In this document: positions 6,886 through 11,921 of the stretch, in pieces
Position numbering within the stretch: the first letter of the stretch is position 1
Layout of the letters: the number at the start of each line of letters is the position of its first letter
Origin: Methylococcus sp. UBA6136
Lineage (GTDB): Bacteria; Pseudomonadota; Gammaproteobacteria; Methylococcales; Methylococcaceae
NCBI GenBank assembly: GCA_002423305.1
Contig: DIVI01000171.1
Span: 1 to 11,921, forward strand
Reading direction: 5' to 3'
DNA length: 11,921 bases
The notes under the pieces: generated by a model
The model's input: only the letters and a program-made list of their open reading frames with translations
Databases searched by the model: none
What the model was told of the DNA's origin: nothing
Program-made: the position numbers and the translations under genes

Positions 6886-8505
6886 ATGACCCATCGATTA
6901 TTTAGCTTGAAAAACAGCATGATGTTGCTGAGCAGACCCTTAACGTTTGTAATTTTGTTAACTACTTTACTTCTGCCGATAAAAACCATGGCATTCGGTT
7001 CCGCCATGATCCTTGGACAAAACAACGAACACGACCGAATTACACAAGTAGCCTTGGGTTGTGATTCGCTCTTCGATCCATTGACCAAGCCCACACCCTG
7101 TTTCGAGCGCAAGACACTTGACAATCTGGCAGGTATTAAACCTGCCTATTTTTCCGCTGTCACCGCGCCCGATGATATGGCGATGCATCTCACCGGTGGC
7201 CCCGACTGGTGGCATTGTGACAAAGCCGATTATTTTGCCGATTCCTCTTACCCTTTGTCACGTCCAGAGGCGACTCGTAAGTTGCTCGAGTGTAGGCTAT
7301 GGGCAAAATCCATACTAACCAATGGGTTGAGTTATCAGGATAATCTATGTAAGGGTTCTGGCAATAATCCGCTGCGTTGGACATTCCGCTGCGAGGGCGC
7401 AGCGAGCCTTGGATATTTGATGCTCGATGGCAAGGGTAAAGTCGATGTTATGCAGCCTCCTTCTTTCGGATGTATATTTAATGGGGAGAAAGGTCGCATA
7501 AAATGTCGTATGCTCCAGCAATTCGGTTATACCCTGCACACATTGCAAGATTTTTATTCGCATAGTAATTACGCCGATCTAAACCTTGATGTCCCTTTTT
7601 CATGGAATAGTATTCCGGGTATTGGAAATACTACTACCCCTTATTTCTGGGACCTTGAAATGGGGAATATGCAGGTCCCTGAACTGCCGGACGAGCGTTT
7701 GTCCAGCAGTTGTTACCCTAACAGCACTTGCGAGAAAAATAGAAGATCAAATCATGAACAGAACAATAAAGACAAGGCCGATATCAACGTGATAACCGGC
7801 GATGTTACCAATCCGGGCACATCACGAGGACAGCTTGAATATTACGGCATTACGAATGCCCAAAGGGCCGTTCATCTGGCAATAGAACAAACCCGCCTGG
7901 CTTGGGTTAATCTACAATCGGCAATTATCCAAAAGGAAGGACCTGTAAGGGGCAACAAAATAATTTGCGCTATAGCCAGCGATCGACCTAACGATTGCGG
8001 AAAGAGCCAGGCAAATGCTCAGTCAGCCATGCCGATTGCACAGCCCGAAGCGCCTTCTGATTTCGAGCAGCCCTTTGACTGGATAGTAAAGGCCTATCAA
8101 CAGGCAGAAGTTCAGATGCAACAAAGTAAGGTAACGGGTGCGTACGTGGCCCCTGTCAACTTGGCGCGTATTGCGAGATCAGATTCTTCCATCTGGACAA
8201 ATTGCGGTACGGCAATCATTGATCCACGGCCGGTTGAAATGGGTGACGATACCGATCAGAGGCTCATTGTGACTCGCTTGCGAGTACAGGGAATAAGCTG
8301 TAAAAAAGCGACTCGCCAAATTAAAAACAAGCGTTTGTCAAATACACAAATGGGCCGAAATATAAAATCACCGCTGCAATGTATCGCAATCCCCGATTCC
8401 GAAACACCTCCGGCAGAAGATGCTTTAGTTGTCTGCAAAAACAAGAAAGAAAGCATCCAGATGATGTTCACGCCAGATTGCCCTGAGGGAGAATGTGGCT
8501 TGTAA
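6886..8505 (+). CDS. Secreted HET-C domain protein (zinc-dependent phospholipase C fold)
   Basis: This 539-residue protein starts at ATG 6886. AGGAG at 6870-6874 is 11 bases away, slightly long, but later ATGs have no site. A signal peptide with a strong hydrophobic core (about 20-32) ends near TMA-FG (residue 36). The HET-C hallmark is complete: GYTLHTLQDFYSHSNY at 214-229, with H218, D222 and H226 in an H-x3-D-x3-H arrangement matching metal ligands of the zinc phospholipase C / S1-P1 nuclease fold. Other likely ligands upstream are H49/D50 (NEHDRIT), D96/D97, H101, H110 and D113. Relatives include fungal HET-C and bacterial CinY-like proteins. The probable role is metal-dependent hydrolysis of phospholipids or phosphodiesters outside the cytoplasm, inferred from the fold. 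Residues about 435-530 form a separate Cys-containing tail with an A-x-x-x-C-like secreted-module look (ISCKKA, LQCIAI, VVCKNK). The gene is A+T-rich (7561-7620 is about 40% GC), unlike the MACPF gene before it, hinting at separate origin. Confidence 0.85.
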   Translation: MTHRLFSLKNSMMLLSRPLTFVILLTTLLLPIKTMAFGSAMILGQNNEHDRITQVALGCDSLFDPLTKPTPCFERKTLDNLAGIKPAYFSAVTAPDDMAMHLTGGPDWWHCDKADYFADSSYPLSRPEATRKLLECRLWAKSILTNGLSYQDNLCKGSGNNPLRWTFRCEGAASLGYLMLDGKGKVDVMQPPSFGCIFNGEKGRIKCRMLQQFGYTLHTLQDFYSHSNYADLNLDVPFSWNSIPGIGNTTTPYFWDLEMGNMQVPELPDERLSSSCYPNSTCEKNRRSNHEQNNKDKADINVITGDVTNPGTSRGQLEYYGITNAQRAVHLAIEQTRLAWVNLQSAIIQKEGPVRGNKIICAIASDRPNDCGKSQANAQSAMPIAQPEAPSDFEQPFDWIVKAYQQAEVQMQQSKVTGAYVAPVNLARIARSDSSIWTNCGTAIIDPRPVEMGDDTDQRLIVTRLRVQGISCKKATRQIKNKRLSNTQMGRNIKSPLQCIAIPDSETPPAEDALVVCKNKKESIQMMFTPDCPEGECGL

Positions 8506-8673
8506 CTATAATGCCAAAGATTGGAATATGCCCTCTCCTGATTGCGTGCCGGTTGTTCATTTTATGATTCCTCGTGACGCCTTGGTCAACAGGTTTAGCT
8601 TGCTGAATCCTTCAAATCTAGAGTCCATACTAATCTTTGATCTACTCACTCCATCCCATGCTGAGATCTCACA
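8506..8673. other. Intergenic stretch between HET-C and phosphoesterase genes
   Basis: These 168 bases carry an open frame that begins at a GTG inside the HET-C gene end (8495) and stops at 8675-8677, overlapping the next ATG by 4 bases. It lacks a well-spaced ribosome binding site and a recognisable product, so it is not called as a gene. No convincing terminator or promoter is visible. Confidence 0.5.
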
Positions 8674-10305
8674 ATGAACCATAAAATAGCGTGCCTAGCC
8701 GTTCTTTTGGTGCCCGCCTTGGGCGTTGCCGGTACACCGGAGACGTCTGAAAGTGTGCTCGTTAAGACATCTTCGGCCAGTAGCGTGATTGCGGCTTATA
8801 CCTTGGTGGCTCCTGTGAAGGAAGTACCGTCTGGTCTGATTGCCCGTGCCGTGTTACCGATGGGACTGAGTTGTCCAGATATGAAGGTTCGGATCAGTCA
8901 GCCGAGAGGTACAGCCAACCGCATGCTGCCGATGGTCGAAAGACCAATCCCAGACAATACCTCGATGGCTTTTCTGGCTACGCGCGTCTGTGAAGCGCCT
9001 TTGCCTAAGGGTGCATTAAGTGCCTCGGTCGGAGGCCAGACGCTTCCCGCCAAGCTACCGGGCACCATCAAGAAGATGGCCGTGTTTGGGGACACCGGTT
9101 GTCGGATGAAAAAAACCAATGATCAGGACTGCAATACCCCGGAAACTTGGCCTTTGGCGCAGATCGCCGAGAGCATGGCCGCGAAAAAACCTAACGTCAC
9201 CCTGTTCTTGGGTGACTTCTTCTACCGTGAATTTGTTTGCGATCCCTACCTGACGCTGACCTGCGGGGCCAGCCCACCTCCGTTGGATATCAATCATGAC
9301 TATGATTCCACCACCAACCCATTCCCGAAGTATCCATTCTCGGATACGGCCTATAGTTGGTTAGCGGATGTCTTTGTGCCGATGAGACCGATCTTTTCGG
9401 CGGCACCCCTTGTAGTCGTCCGTGGTAATCATGAATCCTGCCAGCGGGGTGGGGTGGGATATTTTCGTTTCTTTGATCCGCATCTCGGCAATGTCCAATC
9501 GTGTTCGCCAGTGCCCAAACTCGATGCGAACGGCCAGCAAGAGATAAAGACGGTTGAGACACTCGTGGATGGCAAACCGGTCATCTATTCCTACCCGCAA
9601 TGGAAGACCGCCCCTGATACTGTGACCGATACCTGGTCAACGGCTTTCAAGGTCGGGGCCGGTCGTTACCTGCGCTTGGCGGTGGTCGACTCTGCTTATG
9701 GTTGGGACTATGAAGTCGCTCCAATCTGGAAAGAGTTGAATGTGCAGTATCGGGCCGCCCATGACCTTACTGCATCGACACAACTCATCAAGGGGAAAGT
9801 ACCCGAAAACTGGTTGCTTTCTCATCAGCCCCAGTTTGGGGTTGACTGTGCGCCGGAGGATTTCTCCCCGCTATGCAAATGGGTGTCCGAGACCCAAACC
9901 GCCGCTGCCTACGGATTACTGGGAAATTTCAACCTTCTTTTGTCCAGTCATATCCACCTGGCCCAGGCCGTCCAGATACCCGGTCAGCCCGGCCAGATGA
10001 TCCTCGGTAATGGGGGTTCCTCTTTGCAGCCCGAGGGTATTGAGGACTATCCGCCGTTCCTGACCTATGGCCCGCTGCAGGCACCCACCGGTGAACTGGT
10101 TGTCGGGGTCCCGGACGGGATGACGGCCTACCCGTTGCCTGAGAAACCGATGTGGACTGCAGTGCGGTTTGGCTATGCCATGGCGGTGCCTGGTAAAAAG
10201 AAAACCCAATGGAGCTGGACTCACTTTGCTCCAGACGGCAAGGAGTTTGCCCGTTGTGACCAAGTGAATAAATCCCTGACCTGTGAGAATCTGGTCACCA
10301 AATAA
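8674..10305 (+). CDS. Secreted purple-acid-phosphatase-like metallophosphoesterase
   Basis: This 543-residue protein has a short signal peptide (1 to about 19, LGVA before GTPE). The first 130 mature residues look like an N-terminal beta domain. The calcineurin-type phosphoesterase core runs from about 133 to 450 with all metal-binding blocks in order: FGDTG (138-142, D140), GDFFY (180-184, D181 and Y184), GNHE (251-254, N252 and H253), SHQP (383-386, H384) and SHIH (425-428, H426 and H428). The GDxG, GDxxY, GNH, xxxH, GHxH order is that of purple acid phosphatases, Y184 corresponding to the iron-ligand tyrosine. S425 replaces the usual Gly of the last block. Such enzymes release phosphate from diverse phosphomonoesters. 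Several extra cysteines (C143, C153, C189, C197, C256, C277, C392, C401) fit disulfides outside the cytoplasm. It is followed 77 bases later by a second phosphoesterase, probably in one transcript. The ribosome binding site is weak (GAGA, 8663-8666). Confidence 0.87.
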   Translation: MNHKIACLAVLLVPALGVAGTPETSESVLVKTSSASSVIAAYTLVAPVKEVPSGLIARAVLPMGLSCPDMKVRISQPRGTANRMLPMVERPIPDNTSMAFLATRVCEAPLPKGALSASVGGQTLPAKLPGTIKKMAVFGDTGCRMKKTNDQDCNTPETWPLAQIAESMAAKKPNVTLFLGDFFYREFVCDPYLTLTCGASPPPLDINHDYDSTTNPFPKYPFSDTAYSWLADVFVPMRPIFSAAPLVVVRGNHESCQRGGVGYFRFFDPHLGNVQSCSPVPKLDANGQQEIKTVETLVDGKPVIYSYPQWKTAPDTVTDTWSTAFKVGAGRYLRLAVVDSAYGWDYEVAPIWKELNVQYRAAHDLTASTQLIKGKVPENWLLSHQPQFGVDCAPEDFSPLCKWVSETQTAAAYGLLGNFNLLLSSHIHLAQAVQIPGQPGQMILGNGGSSLQPEGIEDYPPFLTYGPLQAPTGELVVGVPDGMTAYPLPEKPMWTAVRFGYAMAVPGKKKTQWSWTHFAPDGKEFARCDQVNKSLTCENLVTK

Positions 10306-10314
10306 ATCGCTTGA

Positions 10315-10348
10315 ACCCGGGTGTCAGAAATTCTTCTGGCACTCGGGT
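10315..10348 (+). other. Long stem-loop between the two phosphoesterase genes
   Basis: ACCCGGGTGTCAGAA (10315-10329) pairs with TTCTGGCACTCGGGT (10334-10348) over 15 bp, with two G-U pairs and a 4-base loop ATTC. It starts 9 bases after the stop codon. No T-run follows, so a simple intrinsic terminator is unlikely. On the opposite strand there is also no clear T-run. Differential mRNA stability of the two genes, partial attenuation, or a REP-like repeat are possible. Confidence 0.6.
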
Positions 10349-10382
10349 ATGAAAGAGATAGGTTACTTAACGGAGTACGACT

Positions 10383-11921
10383 ATGTCAGCTTATTTTGCT
10401 CATGCTCGACGTCTATTGTTGGTCTTCTTGCTGGGATTGGGGGGTGGGATAGCCCATGCTGCCAATATAGTTGTGCAGATCCTCTCCTTCAACGATTTCC
10501 ATGGCAATATCGAACCTCCGGCAGGGAGTGATGCCAAGATGCGGCAGAGCGAGGACCCGCTGCAAAATGACCTAGGGGGTAGTGAATATCTCTCGACCAC
10601 TTTGTCGCTGCTGCGGCAGAAGGCCAGGCACTCCATCACCGCCAGCGCCGGTGACTTGATTGGCGGCGCTCCGCTGCTATCCGGCATGTTTCATGACGAG
10701 CCCACGGTGGAATCCATGGAAGCACTGAAGCTGGATGTGTCCAGCGTCGGCAATCATGAATTCGACGAAGGACTCACCGAACTGTTGCGCATGCAGTACG
10801 GCGGTTGTCACCCGGACGATGGCTGCTACTTTTCGGACGATCCTTATGACGGCGCAAACTTCCCCTGGCTGGCGGCAAATGTCATGTACAGCAGAAGCGG
10901 TAAAAACGTTTTGCCGCAAACCTGGGTTAAACGTGTCGGTGGCGTAAACATCGGCTTCATCGGTATGACCCTTTCCGGTACTCCTACTCTAGTTTCTCAG
11001 AAGGGTATCCAGGGATTGCGGTTTGAGAACGAAGTTATGGCTGCCAATCGTGCCGTCATGGCCTTGCGCAAACAAAAAGTGCGGGCCATGGTGTTGTTGA
11101 TTCATGAGGGAGGCGCACAAACGGGCACCTACAACGGCTGTGATGGTATTTCCGGCCCCATTGCCGAACTCGCCAAGAAACTTCCGGCGGAAATCGACCT
11201 GATCATTTCCGGACATACCCATCGCGCCTATATCTGCAAGCTGCCAGATCCAAATGGCAGGCTTAGACACGTCACCTCCGCTTCGGCGTTTGGCCGTGCC
11301 GTGACCGAAACCTGGCTGACCATCAATCCGCGGACCCGCGATGTGGTGCGCGCCAGGACCCGCGCCAGCAACGTGATGGTGTCGCGGACCGTGGCACGCG
11401 ATCCAGCTCTGACTGCCGTGATCGACAAATGGTCCCCGCTCTACAAGGATAAGGCCAATGAAGAAGTGGGCGCCATTACCGACGATATCAACGGATCACC
11501 CGGACGCGATATGCCTTCTTCATTAGGCAATCTTGTGGCTGACTCCATGTTGGCCGCCACCGCCAAACCGCCTTACAACGCCGAAATTGCCCTAATCAAT
11601 CAAGGGGGTATTCGCGCCAATTTAACTTGGTTACCGGCCTCAGGCGATCTCAAAGCAGGCCGGGTCACTTATGCCGACCTGTATAAGGTGCTGCCCTTTG
11701 GCAATACCATCGTAACCATCACACTGTCCGGTGAACAGATTCGAGCGGTACTCGAACAACAATATGACCCTACCCGGTCAAGACCTCAGCTCATACTGGG
11801 TGTTTCCGTAGGCTTTAGTTTTGAATATCTGAGCAGCGGATCTCAAGGCAACCGTATACAGAATATAACTGTCAACGGCAAACCTATTGAGATGGCCAAA
11901 AACTATCAAGTCACAGTAGGT
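10383..11921 (+). CDS. Exported UshA-type 5'-nucleotidase / 2',3'-cyclic phosphodiesterase, 3' end beyond the window
   Basis: GGAG (10372-10375) precedes the ATG at 10383 by 7 bases. The frame stays open for 513 codons to the last base of the window, so the C-terminus is missing. The signal peptide ends at about residue 26 (IAHA before ANIV). The N-terminal metallophosphoesterase domain carries NDFHG (37-41), AGDLIGG (89-95), GNHEFD (123-128), H241 in LIHEGG and GHTH (277-280), a full two-metal ligand set. The C-terminal nucleotidase domain begins around 360 with GNLVADSM (382-389), NQGGIRA (406-412) and LPFGNT (437-442), the substrate-base binding region of UshA/CD73-type enzymes. It would hydrolyse extracellular or periplasmic nucleotides to nucleosides and phosphate. 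It carries a Cys-containing insertion (C142, C148) and C253, C285, unlike short forms. Placement after the purple-acid-phosphatase-like gene suggests joint phosphate or nucleoside release. Which nucleotide it prefers cannot be read from the sequence. Confidence 0.92.
   Translation, partial: MSAYFAHARRLLLVFLLGLGGGIAHAANIVVQILSFNDFHGNIEPPAGSDAKMRQSEDPLQNDLGGSEYLSTTLSLLRQKARHSITASAGDLIGGAPLLSGMFHDEPTVESMEALKLDVSSVGNHEFDEGLTELLRMQYGGCHPDDGCYFSDDPYDGANFPWLAANVMYSRSGKNVLPQTWVKRVGGVNIGFIGMTLSGTPTLVSQKGIQGLRFENEVMAANRAVMALRKQKVRAMVLLIHEGGAQTGTYNGCDGISGPIAELAKKLPAEIDLIISGHTHRAYICKLPDPNGRLRHVTSASAFGRAVTETWLTINPRTRDVVRARTRASNVMVSRTVARDPALTAVIDKWSPLYKDKANEEVGAITDDINGSPGRDMPSSLGNLVADSMLAATAKPPYNAEIALINQGGIRANLTWLPASGDLKAGRVTYADLYKVLPFGNTIVTITLSGEQIRAVLEQQYDPTRSRPQLILGVSVGFSFEYLSSGSQGNRIQNITVNGKPIEMAKNYQVTVG

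Noticed and set aside
8495..8677. 60-codon frame bridging HET-C and the phosphoesterase with a 4-base overlap
   Set aside because: The overlap suggested translational coupling, but the GTG start is only a few bases after the GAGGGAG site, the product looks non-globular with no family, and the phosphoesterase start is self-consistent without it.

Overview
The window looks like an accessory, export-oriented region of a Gram-negative bacterium, most likely a gammaproteobacterium. This is an inference from Sec-type signal peptides on every gene, clear Shine-Dalgarno sites, a UshA-type periplasmic nucleotidase and a palindromic repeat of a kind I recognise from proteobacterial genomes. The genus cannot be read from the sequence. 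There are six protein genes, all on the plus strand and all predicted to be exported. I see no tRNA, rRNA, CRISPR array, integrase or intact transposase.

Layout: (1) 136-741, a small secreted beta-rich protein of unknown function. (2) 1001-4357, a 1118-residue protein with a seven-bladed propeller (RCC1/BLIP-II-like, a cysteine pair in each blade), two hydrophobic segments, a regular coiled coil and a large Cys/Trp/Tyr-rich C-terminal region. Its architecture recalls helical pore-forming toxins. (3) 4479-6347, a secreted MACPF/perforin-family protein with a Cys-rich region and a C-terminal divergent InlB B-repeat-like module. (4) 6348-6885, a gene-free gap holding a 119-bp hairpin element with 15-bp terminal inverted repeats and a 6-bp direct duplication (MITE-like). 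(5) 6886-8505, a secreted HET-C / zinc-dependent phospholipase C-fold protein. (6) 8674-10305, a secreted purple-acid-phosphatase-like metallophosphoesterase. (7) 10383 to the window end, the first 513 residues of a UshA-type 5'-nucleotidase.

Read together, the genes suggest an extracellular programme: one or two membrane-permeabilising proteins (MACPF and the propeller/helical protein), a lipid-cleaving HET-C enzyme and two phosphoesterases able to strip phosphate from released nucleotides and phosphoesters. This could be predation, antagonism of eukaryotic grazers or competitors, or phosphate scavenging. The family assignments are well supported by motifs. The joint function is inference from gene order and shared export. 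Base composition is mosaic: gene 1, the HET-C gene and the C-terminal part of the propeller gene are clearly richer in A+T than the rest, which points to assembly by recombination or transfer.
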